Assembly: GCA_015680685.1 (NCBI GenBank)
Contig: MNCI01006837.1
Coordinates: 238,552-302,551, forward strand
From: Gnetum montanum
Lineage: Eukaryota > Streptophyta > Gnetopsida > Gnetales > Gnetaceae
Direction: 5' to 3'
DNA length: 64,000 bases
Of this stretch, positions 21,704 to 33,965 are shown piece by piece. The notes beneath the pieces were generated by a model. The model had not been told where the DNA came from. It searched no databases and saw nothing but the letters and a program-made list of their open reading frames with translations. Position 1 is the first letter of the stretch. Every line of letters begins with the position of its first letter. Made by a program: the position numbers and the translations under genes.

Positions 21704-23328
21704 TGTAACGATGGAAAACGTCGATCACTGGAAATACCGAGCGAAGATCCATGTACACAGTATTAACCACGGATCTGTACGAGGGCCATGCTGGAGAAAA
21801 TGGATCTGAGGTGCCCTGAACGGTCTTATTCGATCATATAGGAACTTACTTAATCAGTAAATTATTGAATAGCATGACAGTATATATTATATATATATAT
21901 ATATTTCATGAAATGAATTAATTCAGTGAATCGTAGAAGGAGTAGAAAACAATGTAAAGAACTTGAAATAACGATAACATCAACGTGACAAGGAAGATCA
22001 GATTTAGGAAAGATGTGTAATTCCAAGATCTATGATTTTACTCGAAAGCTAAATATGTTGCATACAACGTTCCAATGGTAGACTTCACTTATCTTTGTGC
22101 GAAGCATACACGAAATAGAACAGAATGAAGTTTGATCTACCTCATAAGCCAAAAGTGGAATGCAAGGAATGTCAAGCCTAGATGTCTATCGATCAACTGT
22201 TTTTGATCAATAAACCTTGCCAATCGTACCAGGTGATCTCTCGATCTCTGATTTGCTCCTTTTGCCCTTGGTAATCTTTGCTTAAAGCTGCTAATGATCG
22301 CCAATGAAGAGGATAATGTTTTCGCCAAGAAGACTGATCACTCCCATTGCCAATGCTCAAACAATGCCTTATGTCCTTCAAAAGAAGAAAATCCCTCCCT
22401 TCTCTCCCTTTCTCCTTATTTTCCTTCATCAACTAGGGTATTTATAAGTTCAACATCATATAGGAAGGCACGGTCTTGATGACACATGTCTCAAACTTTC
22501 AAAACACCGTTGACTTGATAATTTTTATGTTAAAGTTGGTCATGCCACATTACGTCTTGGGGGCGAGGTGCATTGTAAACCACTCTTGTTGAAACCACCT
22601 CATGATTATGCTGCGATATGCTGATGAGCGTATTGCTGCACATGGATAACAAGTGTGTGTCTAGTACTACCTTAGCTGACTTTATACTGCATTACGCTCG
22701 TTTACGCTGCGTAGCGTATCAGAGCGTAATGTGATGAATTCCACATGTGTTACACTTATTTATGCTGCAGAGCATAATAGAGTGTAAAAGTAGTTAACTC
22801 AAGCTTTTTTTGCACTTATTTACGCCGCAAAGCATAATAGAGCGTAAAATGATCAATCTTTCAGCGTGTTATGCTTACTTACGCTGCGTAGCGTAATAAA
22901 GCGTAAAGCGATCAATCTGCCATGCTTCTTTTGACGTTGACTTTGATTTCTTCGAGGCTCATTATGCTACTTTGCGTAATGAAGTGTGAATACAGTCCTG
23001 ATCAAAAGACTTGGTGGAATATGTGACAAGTCGTAGACCGCTGCTTAGGCCTTAAACTTGTCATATTTGCAGAAGTTCCAAATTTCTGCTGACTTCATTG
23101 CTACAGTAAGCTACCTTCGTTACATCGTGCAGAATTACACTGAGCGACATGATGCTACATTGTGTAATGTAGCGTAAGGAGCAACAAAGTTAGAATTTTT
23201 TAAGAAATTTGGAGACTTGATGTTGCACGCCCTTTTGCGTTGTTCTGCCTTTTGGATTTCTGCTGCGAGCTTTTGCCTGAATTGTGAATCTTCGCCTTAT
23301 GCCGATTTGCAATTTCCACAGTGTTTTA
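21704..23328 (-). repeat. Element C 5' LTR
   Basis: Partner of 5713-7358. The antisense TATA box is in GTATTTATAAGTTC near 22438-22450, and the U3 array of palindromic units lies at 22600-23190. The LTR start has decayed from TGAAACACC to TAAAACACT. The right flank GGATT is the target duplication. Confidence 0.92.
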
Positions 23329-24353
23329 GGATTTGCTAAGTCACATTAACCATGAAATACATGAGGGGCTATACACCATCTTGTTCTTGGGATTCCATTC
23401 CATTCTCTTCTCTCCATCCTTCTCTCCATTGTTCACCTCATTTCCGGTTGTATCATTAGTGTATATTTTGGTTGACGCATTGTTTTCTTTTTGGTAAATT
23501 CTTGTGGTTAAGACTTTAAATCTTGTTCCAAATAACATTCCTAGAGCCTACGAACTCTTTGAATGTGGGTTTTCAGGGCATTAAAGGCATGAGCCTGCTT
23601 TGGGAAGGACCCACTGACATTCCTATTTGGTGCACTAGTTAAATTATTTCCCTTAACATTTTTGCAATTCACTCTGTTTTGTTCATTTCCATCTTGACAT
23701 CCATTTCATCGACATTATAGTTGTCTCTTTTTCTCCATCTTTCTTGTTCTTTATTCTTTCTCCATTTTATCGCTACTGGAGGTTTGCTCTTAGTCATGGG
23801 GGTTCGGACCCAAATTTTTTCAATTTTCTCCTAACCCCTACACCTTCAGTAGCCACTATGATATCTCCAAATCCATATCAGCCATACCACAACTCAGCCA
23901 ATGGACCTTTCACCGAAGAAAAGTATCAATTGCATTATGATTCATTTACCCTTGCTAATATAAGACTGTGTTGTGTGTACAGATGACAAGCATATAACAG
24001 CGGATTGGATCTAGAGGGAACACTTGGAATGGATCGGTGCTAAAGCAAATATGCAAGGAACAAGATGGATGACATGCTTACAGATAGACAACAAAAGGCA
24101 CAATCTTGGCGTTTGTAGCAGTAGACTTCTTCTCTCTTCTCTCTTCGCTCTTAGCTGCCAAATAAGGCCTGATATCAAATGTATAAGGTGTTCACTCTTG
24201 TTGTCGTGAACAACAGTTTTGTCATGTTCTATAATGATGATCCATTCACATGTCATCCCATTCACCATTAGTTCCATTTGAGTCAATAATCTCATACCTT
24301 CCCAATATTTTGTAAGGAACTTGAGGATGAGGTTTTATTCAATCATGGGGGTA
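23329..24353 (+). other. Element B non-coding tail, right part, with polypurine tract
   Basis: This continues element B beyond the element C insertion. No domain is recognisable. It carries a second internal TTAGTCATGGGGG motif (23790-23803). At its end lies the region GAACTTGAGGATGAGGTTTT followed by CAATCATGGGGGTA (24338-24353), immediately before the LTR. That end is alignable with the minus-strand region 62643-62700 of element J. Confidence 0.6.
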
Positions 24354-25184
24354 TGATGGGATGCGATATCGCATCCCCTGTGATATCGCGTACACGATAT
24401 CACATCTTCCCCTGTGATATCGTGTGTACACGATATTATAGTGCGCTGCAAAATCTATAAATAAGAGGCAGCTCTCCGTTGTTTCTCCATCTAGGCCTAG
24501 ACCGTAGCGAAACTCTGGCAGTTTTTCCTCTCCAAAGATAGAATAATTTCCATGTGCCCGCAGCAAGAGCTCCAAAGTGAACAGATCCTTATTCAAGCAA
24601 ATATTGTACCTGAACACAAGTTTGTGTACAGAAATAAATACGAACTTCTTGGATAAACCTTGTAGTGCATGGACTAAGCTAATTAGGACTTTACTTATTG
24701 GTATTTATTGTTTATCATTTAAATGCTTTATTAGTTAATTAAATCTCTCTCAACCCTTCTGCCATAGTTAAGTGCATTCAGTACAACTGCTTTGAGCACG
24801 TGTGTTACACTTGGTGATCCCAATAATGAATAGCGTTTCGTAACCAAGGTTGCATTGGTTTAGGGTGTGAATGGTAAGTGGGAACGGATGCTAATGCTAG
24901 GTTAATTAAGGCTTAGCTAGTTAGTTAAATTTAGTTAGTTAGTCTCTTCACCCTTCAACTCATTAGCATAGGAGATAAAACAGAAAAGATATAAAAATCA
25001 TATACCTCAGACTTACTTAACCATAAAACTATGAAAAATACAAGTAAGTCTAGGAAGACAATGAACGATTAACCTTAAGTTTTCCATGAGGTGTGTAGGC
25101 ACTTAGTCTGTAGAGTTCAACCTGATCACGCATGTAACACTTGTATTTGTATGGTTGAGTGTAGGGGTACCTCGCCACTCATTA
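24354..25184 (+). repeat. Element B 3' LTR (TGATGAG...CTCATCA family)
   Basis: 831 bp, starting TGATGGGATGCG and ending CTCATTA (family end CTCATCA). Upstream of the TATA box (TCTATAAATAAG, 24454) are several CGATATCG or GATATC palindromes. It aligns with solo LTR F (38747-39460) and, in reverse, with the LTRs of H and J. A preceding CATGGGGG purine tract marks it as the 3' LTR. Confidence 0.85.
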
Positions 25185-25824
25185 GAGATGAAGCTAAAGA
25201 AGCTTCAACCAAGCATATAAAAGCTTAAATAAAATACTTAAAATTAAAGAAACAAAGAGCTTCTTCATTCACTTCAGCTTTCTCAACATCTACAATGGGA
25301 GGACTTCAGCCTTATTTATACCTTTTTTGGAGAGGATAATTCTTTTCTTTGCATGGACCTCTCATGAAGGCTTTTGGTCCTTTCTTTTCTTTTTAAACAT
25401 TAGCTACCAACCTAACCTTCTATCATCCTTATTAAGATATGTTATTAGATCAATTTACCAAGAGAAGAGAAAATTTTTAGACTATGCAAATAAAGCATAG
25501 AAGATGAAGAACATATATTTTTATTTTTCCTAACTTTAGCTCATATTCAAATGTATTATAATATTAATTGTAATTTGCTAATTATTTTTTTTCAAATTCA
25601 TCCTATCTACTTGGAGCATTACAATAATGATGTTAAGGCTTTGTAACTATTTTAAAAATTCTTTGTGATTTCCTAGACATAATAAGAATTTCTAATTTGC
25701 AGTTTCCAATAAAAAACACATTCTAGCAAGTATTAGTTTTATCCTCATGGTGATAAGATATACCACAACATAAAAAAACTTTAATGTTGACTCTACATCA
25801 AGTAAGATGTACCAAATTTTTTGT
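25185..25824. other. AT-rich spacer
   Basis: There is no supportable gene. It may be upstream pol sequence of element D decayed beyond recognition. Confidence 0.4.
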
Positions 25825-26990
25825 TTAAGTGTTTGGTATGCTAATAAGTCAAAGTTGAACATCAAGATCCTAGTAGTCATCTTTAGCTCTATGGAATTCC
25901 TACTTGAAAGCAAGAAGGGATTAGCATCAACTTCATTACTGATCTATCTATAATGTAAGGGAGAAAAGATGACATTTTGGTGGTTGTGTATATTCTGTAT
26001 AAATTAAATTATTTCCTAGTAATCAAAACAATAAACAATGCAATGAATATGGCTAAGATGTTTTTCAATTAGGTAGTCATATTACATGATATTTTAATCA
26101 AGATCATTCTAGATAAAGATGCAAGATTCACTTCTAAATTTTGGCAAGATTTGAACAAAGAGTTGAAAACCAAGTTGAATGTAAGTTCAACTTATCATCA
26201 AAAATTAGATGAATAAGTGGCATAGATGAATCAAATTTTGGAGGATATGCTTAGAGGTTGTACTCTTTAGTATGAGGAAAATTAAGAACAGGGTTTGCCT
26301 CTAACAAATTTTTCCTACAAAAAAATTATTAGGAAAGCATCAAAGTAGTACCATACGAATTTCTCTATGAAAGATCTTGTAGAATACCTTTGTGTTGAAG
26401 TAATTTTGAAGATAGAGTCCAAAAAATTATCATGAAAGAAACTACAAAAGATATTAGAAAAATTTAGAATAATTTAAAGTAACTCAAGATAGATTTGTGA
26501 TGTATGCCAACAATAAAAGAAGATCTTTTGAATTTAAAATTGATGATTTTGTACTCCTTAAAGTTGCTTCTTTGAAGGAATTAATGAGGTTTGATAGAAA
26601 GGAAGAGTTAGGTTTCAGATTCATTTGCTCATCTTTGATTTTAAAGAGGATTGAAAAAGTTGCTTATAAGTTAGCTTAACAACTAAAACTTCATGAAATT
26701 CATAATGGTTTTCTTGTTTCAATGTATAAAACTGCATGCATGATCCAAGTCATGTGATTAGTTGGAAAGATATTGGGCTTCAATTAGATGTCACCTATGA
26801 GGTGAGACCAATTATAGCTAATGATAAAAATGAAAGAAGCCTAAAACTATGATGATTTATATGATAAAGATATTTTGAGAAAGGAATCATGAGGAGAAAG
26901 TAACTTGGGATGTTGAGAAAGAGATGATGGTTAATTACCATCTTTTAGGAGCAAGATACTTGAAGGAGGGAAGGTTATCATATCCCATAT
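25825..26990 (+). pseudogene. Element D: chromovirus integrase and chromodomain remnant
   Basis: Decayed Tekay/Del-like chromovirus integrase. Read across frames: the zinc-finger tail and linker (VKVEHQDPSSHL), FITDLS, DILVVV, DKDARFTSKFWQDLN (catalytic Asp), a YHQKLDE block where YHPQTDGQ is expected, LEDMLRGC and YEFLYERSCR. Then RSFEFKIDDFVLLKV and RIEKVAYKLA form the C-terminal domain, and EEKVTWDVEKEM is the end of a chromodomain. The chromodomain would direct integration to modified chromatin in intact relatives. There are many stops and frameshifts. LTRs of this copy were not identified. Confidence 0.75.
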
Positions 26991-27716
26991 TTTTCTCAGG
27001 GTCTAAACCACATAATGATCTCATAATCAAGTCTACCTTGCTTTATTACATTCTTTTAACCTTTATTTTCCCTTTTTCCCTAAGTTTCTTAAGCTTGAGG
27101 TCTTGAGTTTGAATCTACATTACTTTATTCATTCACCTTTGAATTAGCTTTAAACCTTGACATTATGTTCATTTTCTCATGATATGACAATTAGGGGCTT
27201 GGAATTGAACTCATTACCTTTGAGTTAATAAACCAAACTCTTAGACCTTGCTTAGGTAACCACTAGAGCTAATTTTCTAGTTCATGCTATGACAATTAGA
27301 GTAGCTTTAGATAGTTTAGCAAGTTTGTGTAATGTTTTTTTAGCTTAGATTATTTTTTTAATGTTTTTATTTATCTTTTTGGATTTTTCTTTTGTCATGT
27401 GGCTAGTATTTTTATTTTTTTTATTTCTAGTATTTGATGATTTTTTAGAACTTATTTCTCTAATCATGTAACTTATGAATTATATTTCATATTATTAACT
27501 AACTAGTTTATCTTATGAGGACTAAATGTTGGATTACATGCTTGGTATAGTGACCTATCTAATTTTCATTAGTTTTACATTGAAAACCACTAACATGATA
27601 TTTGATATTATATTAATATTATTTTCATGTGGTTATGATTTAGTAATTACCTCATATGCTTTTCTCTTTAGTTTTTGTATGACATCAATGTAATTGGATT
27701 TTTTATTTTTAGATGT
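26991..27716. other. Spacer with tRNA-like (SINE-like) segment
   Basis: On the minus strand near 27190-27277 the reverse complement reads TAGCTCTAGTGGTTACC (box A-like) and, about 60 nt later, GAGTTCAATTCC (box B-like). A box-B-like GAGTTTGAATC on the plus strand lies near 27103-27115 in inverted orientation. It could be a decayed tRNA-derived SINE. The rest is AT-rich and unassigned. GATGT at 27712-27716 is the target site of element E. Confidence 0.35.
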
Positions 27717-29104
27717 TAAAATACCACAAAATTTTAGGTCTCAGCATCTTGACTACAAATTTGGCTACGTGTTAAAATGGTGGCACTTTGCCCAAATGTT
27801 TTTTAAGTGTTGAGTGTAGTTAGCTCCAACTGCTAGATTTTCAAAAATTTTCAAAGTGTTAGAACGATGGCACTTTTTACAAATTTGCTTAAGTGTTGGG
27901 ACCATGCTCTCCACTATAGTAGAGCATAGTTAGCCTCAACGGTCAATCTTTTGCAATTTTGGTTAAGTGTTTGAACAAGGTCAAAATCTGCAGAATTTTT
28001 CTAAGTCTTGTGCTATGCTCAACATTGTAGCAACTATGCTTGGCACTTATAGTAGCTATGCTATACCATGATCAAGAGCATAGCAAGCGTAGCCAACAGA
28101 AAAATGGCCAAGTTTGTAGAATTTTTCTAAGTGTTGTGCTACACTTGGCACTATAGCTACTATGCTTTGCTACACTCAAGAGTGTAGCAAGCGTAGCCAA
28201 CACACAAATGGGTAGTTTTGCAAAATTTTTCTAAGTGTTGTATTGCTACACTTGCCACTGTAGTTGGTACCCTCTTCCCACCTATCACACCCCGACGTGA
28301 TGCTTGATCCACATTTTGGACTAACCCTAGTCCTATAAATATCCCTGGACCCCCAACATTTTAGGGGTTGGCAACTGGCACTTTCATTTGGCATTTGGAA
28401 TTTTGGCGTCTTGGCACTTAGCTTCATGGGCGAACGAGACCTAGAGCACACTATACCAGCAAAGAGGCATCCCTACACCACACGGTACACCATGGTTTAG
28501 TTGCAGGCTTACACCGCATGGTACAACACAACCCTACAAAACATCGCAATGGCCAACTCAACAGGCACAATTCATCATGGTGAGCACTAGACTTCATGGC
28601 CGGATACCACTGAGACTGTGACTATGCTCCCATTGCACTTGTTATACATTGTGTACCTTCAGAGACCCTTTTGGAGTTAACTACACTTCCATTTGGGGTA
28701 GCGTTCCATTTTCTCTCATGTTTCTGGAATTTTCTTAGATTTTTTTGCATCCTTTTGCACTTTTTCATGCATTGTCACATTGTACTATGCTCAGGTAGTA
28801 GTCTCGTAGGTTGACACCCTCATTTCAGTCGAAACCCTTAGCTACACTCACCCCCATTCCGTGGCTATGCTCTACACTTAGCACTGTGAAACACCACTTT
28901 GACACTTAGCTCTATTTTACATTACTTGTATTTGCATTTCAGCTAACTACACCACTCCTAGTTGCACCCAATATCTTAATTGTAGTTGGCAAAGTCCCTA
29001 TTCAATTGACAAGATCATGTAGGGCACTTGTGCAGAGGTGGGGTTAGGTTGTGCACCCACAAACCCCTTAGTGTTCCAACTGCCTACATTTTCAATGAGT
29101 TACA
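27717..29104 (+). repeat. Element E 5' LTR
   Basis: 1388 bp ending GAGTTACA. The TATA box is CTATAAATA (28333-28341). U3 contains reiterated words around imperfect palindromes (ATGCTCT-AGAGCAT near 27910-27925, GTGTAGCAAGCGTAGCC repeats near 28075-28200). It aligns throughout with 35142-36561. Confidence 0.9.
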
Positions 29105-29708
29105 TTTTTTTGAGGTAGAAGAAGGGCCTTGCCATTTCCTTCTACATTTTTTGATTATTGTCCCTTGTGCTCTCTCCACCATTGGTTGGTGCAGATTAGA
29201 CCCCATCATTAGTTCCCTTGGAACCCTGCTGGACAAAAGCCAAAGTGTATCTTTGGCACTTAACCAAAATTCTAGGTGCTTGGGAGAGCGTAGCTGGCTC
29301 TTAGCATGAGAGCGTAGCTAGCTCCAACGTAGCGAGCATAGTACTAGAGTCAGCTATTTTCAACAACTTTCATAGTTAGCATTTTTTCTGGATTTCCATA
29401 CTTAGCATTTTTCTACATTTTCATACTTGGCATTTTTTCTGGATTTCCATACTTAGCATTTTTTCTGCATTTTCATACTTAGCATTTTCTCTACATTTTC
29501 ATACTTGGCATTTTTTTTTTGCATTTTCATACTTAGCAAGATTTTCTATAGTTTTATACTTAATTTTTTACAGTTTCCATACTTAGCCATTTTTTTGCAT
29601 TTGTACACTTAGTCATTATTCTACATCTTTATACTTAGCCATTTTTTTTTGCTACTGGTAGACTTAGTTATTTTTTTTGTAGTTTTTAGAGTTAGCTATT
29701 TTTTGCAA
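29105..29708 (+). repeat. Element E leader with U-rich tandem array
   Basis: The leader starts TTTTTTTGAGGTAGAAGAAG, matching the primer-binding region of element C. From about 29370 to 29690 there are around a dozen units of roughly 30 bp built on CATTTTCATACTTAGC with T-runs. Gag starts at 29709. Confidence 0.75.
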
Positions 29709-32240
29709 ATGGAAACTCTCACAACTCAATTTGTGAACATGAATCAAGATCAACCTTCCACACTGGTGTGTAACACATTTAACACCACGATCCACCTAAA
29801 GCATGCCACACTAAGTCATGAACAATACAATTTTGTTTTTGTTGAAATCCAAGCAGGATTACTAGTGGATTGTCTTGAGTTAGAAGCAAAACAAGACTAT
29901 GAATGAGTCCAGTAGGACGGATAGGAGTACAACCCCTCCTTATTCGACATAATCCCACTGACAAAGTCCTACCATTAGTTGTTGTCCCAACTCATTTGTA
30001 CAAATGAGCATGATGCAGGGACAACCTATGAGGAAGCCTCACAAGAGGAAGAAGATGAGTTCAAGGTTGGCTCCAAACGTGAGAGACCTCTCTACATCAT
30101 CTTCCAATACTCTCTCCCTAGTATGGTCCCTTCTTAGTTCAGTTCACTCATCCTCTCTAAGATGGTAATCATGCCAACTTAGCCTTCCTTGCAAGCAACT
30201 ATTGCATTTGCCCAACCCTATGCTCATGCAGGGGCCACCTTCCAACTTAGATAATTTAGACATCCTACACCTTGCTTTTCTCATTGGTGTTCACAGCATC
30301 CATCCAACCCACTTGTGTGTGGTCCACCTCGATCATCTTGTCAATCCCTCAGCCAACACATCAACTAAACCTATCTGCTACGATGTGAAACTGGAAACAA
30401 CCATTTGTTATGACATTAAACTGGCAAGCTCCACAACCAAAAATCTAATCCTATGATATGCAACCAACACAAGCCCAACCAATGCAATTAGCTAGCACAT
30501 CCCCAAGCTTGGATCGGGCATTCCAAGTGATCCAAAGTTTGACGGAGGAGATCAACCAACTCAAAGCTACCTTCTTTGAAACTGTCAAGTGGTGGTCTTC
30601 TAATGGGATAACCCCATAAGTCATCCAGTCCCATCCTTGACTCTCCCAACTAAGGTCCAATTGCCTGAACTTACCAAGTACAATGGTAAAGCAGACCCCA
30701 ATGTACACTTGGTCACATTTCAATCTAAGTGCCTGTTCCTTCAAGCTTTGCCACAAGCCATCATGCATGTGTTCCCCATGTCACTCATTGGCAAGGCCTT
30801 AGACTGGTATCACGTGCTACCTAAGGCCTTAATCTCTTTTGTGGAGGATCTCATAAGGTAGTTTATAATATGCTTCAGGTACAACCTAAAGCCTAAAGCA
30901 ACCCTCAACCAACTCATGCAAGTCAAGTAGGGCCCCCTAAATCTTATGTCAAAATTCCTTCAACATTGGAGAACTACATTGAGAAAAATGTGTGAACCCC
31001 TAGTAGAGATGCACCTATTGACCATCTTCAAGGATGTAGTAAATGACTTTATCAAGTTCAAACTATATTACCTAGCCCTAAAGTCTCTCAGCCAAGCCTT
31101 TGCCCAAATGAAGGGCATAGAAGAGGTAGCCTAAGCTAGTAACGACCTAGCCTACATGGCCTATAGAAACCAATATGTTTTCAAGTAAAATGCAATAGTG
31201 GAAATAGTGGCTGTAAGAACAAAAGCAACCAACCAGGGCCTAATGGCTAAGTAGCCTAAGGCCTTAGCTCACAAAGCTATCAACTTTGGTGCCAACTTGC
31301 CTACATTGGTAGGGGCTGCCCCAAGGTCCAACTTTGAGTGCAAGGATCACTCAAAGTATACACCACTGCCAATGAAACCTTTTGAATTGCTGGAGCAACT
31401 TCTCAAAGCCAATGAATCCAATACAAACATGTATTAGAGATTTCCTATCAAAAACATGATAGGTACTACGAACTACTGAGGAATCCGACCTCAACAGTAC
31501 CAAATGATCTTATAGTCCCATAACACTTCAAGTTGGACCAATACTATCATTACCACTAGATGTTTGGTCATAGAACAGACAACTATCATGCTTTGCAAGA
31601 TGACCTACAAAGAATGATAGAATAGGGCCAACTGGTACTTGATGTAGTGAGCCAATCCAATGCAGACGATGCTTCCTACATCATAAACTCCATCAACATA
31701 GGTGATAAGTCTAAACCTATGCAACAACCTCTTATGAGCCACATGCCTCCCAACAAGGCAAGGATCCCCTTGACCTCTAGAAGCAAGAGGTCCCCTTTTT
31801 CTATCAAAGTGCCACCTTAGGCATCCACATCACAATTTGTGGTCAAGGTTCCACAACAACCGTTTGCTAAGATGTTAAACTAGCATGATGCAGCAACAAA
31901 AACCACTAAACAACATTTTTTCATCAAGATGCCACAACAAGTTGGACCTGCAACAACTCCTAAACCACTGTTTATCATAAGGGTACCACAACATGATGGT
32001 CCAATAGTGGGTAATGTCTCGGTCTCTCCACAACATGATGGGCCAACCCCACTAGCAACCTAGCTAGGCTTACCAAATGGAAATGCAAGAGGACAAACAA
32101 GTGCCTCACAACCCCTATGGCTAAAGCAAAGGTCATAACCAAAAAACAACAACCAAACACTGGGGCCCTTGCCCCGAAGTAGGCCAAGAAACCTAAGACC
32201 AAGTTCCCTCTACTAGAGATTCATCTCTCAAGCTAAATGG
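29709..32240 (+). pseudogene. Element E gag (broken)
   Basis: Homologue of element C gag. N-terminal EQYNFVFVEIQAGLL matches EEYNFIYVKIQAKL. The capsid core (30640-31140) has LTKYNGKADPNVHLVTF, GKALDWYHVLP and HLLTIFKDVVNDFIK. The zinc-knuckle region (about 31535-31620) reads YHYH...MFGHRTDNYHALQDDLQRM with the cysteines lost. Copies of the 23-bp motif lie inside the reading frame (30376, 30405 and 31862). Many in-frame stops occur at former Gln codons. Start at 29709 is the Met before the conserved N-terminal block. Confidence 0.82.
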
Positions 32241-32305
32241 AGGAAGTTAAGGCCTATACAATGGTTGATGATAAGGATTTTGTAGCTATACTAACAAAAG
32301 TGAAA

Positions 32306-33042
32306 TAAATGCTCAAGAAAAAGAACACAATGTTAAGCTTGTACGACCTAGTCATGATCTCATCTACTCACTGCCAAGCATTGGCTTGGATGTTGGCCTC
32401 CATTCTTGTTACAAAGGACATCCCTGTAGATGAGAACACCATTTGTGCCACGATGTTGCCCCCTACACCACAGGAATTAGGTTTAACATCCCTAGCCTTT
32501 TGTGATGATGTAGTAAAGGTCAACATTGAATGAGGATAGGTCACTATAGCTCCACTATCCATTAGCATACATGTTGGGTAATGCATAATTCATAGAGTGC
32601 ATGTTGATGATGGTGTAGCAACAAATGTAGTCTTGTACTTCATCGTTGATAGGTTAGGCTTGGCAGATGAAATCAGTCCAACCAAAACCATGTGTCTAAA
32701 ATCTTTCAATAGATCATGTGTTGCCATGAAGCTATAATCAACTTAGCCTTCATGGTAGTAGAGCAATTCCCCACTAGTGCAAATTTCACTATCATATAGG
32801 AGATGCCAGGCTTCAACCTAATCCTAGGTAGGCCTTGGCTAGCTCAACTATGGGTTGTCTCCTCTCCCATCCACCAAGAAGTCCACCTTCCATACAAAGG
32901 TGGTCAAGTTATCATCCATAGTGATAATGCCTCCTCTCTAGCTATCCACAACATAGACATGGAACAAGTGTCAGAGGTGGAGTTTCTTGGTGATGCATCT
33001 GCAACAACCAATGCAACACATAAGGTTGACACACTCGAATGA
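32306..33042 (+). pseudogene. Element E aspartic protease region
   Basis: LSLYDLVMISSTHCQAL leader block, then RVHVDDGVATNVVLYFIVDRLGL (DDG active site), then MPGFNLILGRPWLAQL and HQEVHLPYKGGQVIIHSD. It is closely similar to element C protease. A few stops (for example near 32532 and 32571) break it. The last open stretch ends at 33042, where element C would continue towards its repeat array and pol. Confidence 0.85.
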
Positions 33043-33384
33043 GCGGTTGAAGCCAACAAACTCCCAGAGGGCCATAGGCCATGCACATTCCATAATCCAA
33101 ACCAGATTAGGAAAAAACTACCCAATCAAGGGACTCCCTTGGCTGAAAATGCACTAGGTGCCTGCCTACCCTTTGCCTCCACTTGCCATGCATTTTTGAC
33201 TTTTTTTTTGCATCGCACTAGCCTATGCATTTACATTTTGCCTACTTTTTTGGATCACACATTTGATTTTGTTCACACATTTTTTGCTTTTTTTATGTAT
33301 TCATCAACTTAGCTTATGCATTGCATTTGAAAAACATCAAAAACATATAAAAATCATAGAACTAAAACTATAAAAAACACATGG

Positions 33385-33615
33385 CCTAAAAAGGCCTTAA
33401 ACTAGCCCATAGCTCGGAATGGTTTTAAACTAGCAACTTATGGCCTTCCATGACCTTAAACTAGAAATGTACAACTCAAAATGGCCTTAAACCATCAACC
33501 CCTTTGTGATGGCCTGAAATGGCCTTAAACTAGTGATGGCCCGAAATGGCCAAAAACTAGCAACGCTTGATAGCCCAAATTGGCTTTAAACTATTATTAC
33601 AGCCTAGAATAGCCT
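33385..33615 (+). repeat. 23-bp motif array, element E, after protease
   Basis: Eight to nine units such as GGCCTGAAATGGCCTTAAAC followed by TAGT, spaced 25-35 bp. Its position, directly after the protease, equals that of the array at 17171-17520 in element C. Confidence 0.85.
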
Positions 33616-33784
33616 AGAACTATTGCTCTTCACATTTCTTTCCTTTCATTTGTGCATTTTAACTCTATTTATGACAAGTACCACTTAATGTTGTTTTTCT
33701 AGTTGATTTTTGTAGGATCTTGCAGGCACATAGCATGATTACGCATGTAGCATTGCACCTCGCACAAGCAAGGTAAGCACTCAC

Positions 33785-33965
33785 CTACCATGATGCAAAA
33801 AACTGGCATGGAAAATCGACTATGATTATAAACTAGCATAATAGCTCATCTTCTATGACATTAAATTGACACACAATAGTCTGCTAGGACTATAAACTAG
33901 AATCCCATGGTCTGCTAAGACCTTAAATTCGGTTCACCATTTTCTAGGACCTTAAACTTGGTTTG
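33785..33965 (+). repeat. Second 23-bp motif array, element E
   Basis: Five to six units resembling GTCTGCTAGGACTATAAACT followed by AG (for example at 33878, 33909 and 33940). They match the second array of element C (8520-9005) in sequence and in lying on the 3' side of the coding region. Confidence 0.7.

Larger units (their letters stand above)
5713..23328 (-). mobile_element. Element C, 17.6 kb Tat-like Ty3 retrotransposon with an antisense gene
   Basis: Complete element on the minus strand. The LTRs are 5713-7358 (3') and 21704-23328 (5'). The LTR start is TGAAACACC (decayed to TAAAACAC in the 5' copy) and the end is GTTACA. The target duplication is GGATC (5708-5712) and GGATT (23329-23333). 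In element order: leader, gag, protease, 23-bp-motif array, antisense multi-exon gene, RT, RNase H, archaeal-type RNase H, integrase, second motif array and polypurine-tract hairpin. The second RNase H marks the Tat clade. The roughly 5 kb separation of protease from RT recalls the intron-split gag-pro/pol of Ogre elements, though far longer. Every ORF is broken. In three stretches compared by eye, LTR mismatches ranged from about 5 to 17 percent, mostly transitions, so the insertion is old. Confidence 0.9.
2267..25184 (+). mobile_element. Element B, Athila/Tat-like gag-protease retrotransposon, interrupted by element C
   Basis: The element is reconstructed from a gag-protease remnant (2345-4618), a non-coding tail (4619-5712 and, after the insertion of element C, 23334-24353) and a 3' LTR (24354-25184) preceded by the purine tract CATGGGGG. 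Element C sits inside it: GGATC at 5708-5712 and GGATT at 23329-23333 are the target duplication. No RT or integrase is present in either flank, so B is a gag-protease-only copy or has lost pol. Its gag is closely related to that of element H, which has the same LTR family. The 5' LTR is not in the window and may have been displaced by element A. Confidence 0.65.
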
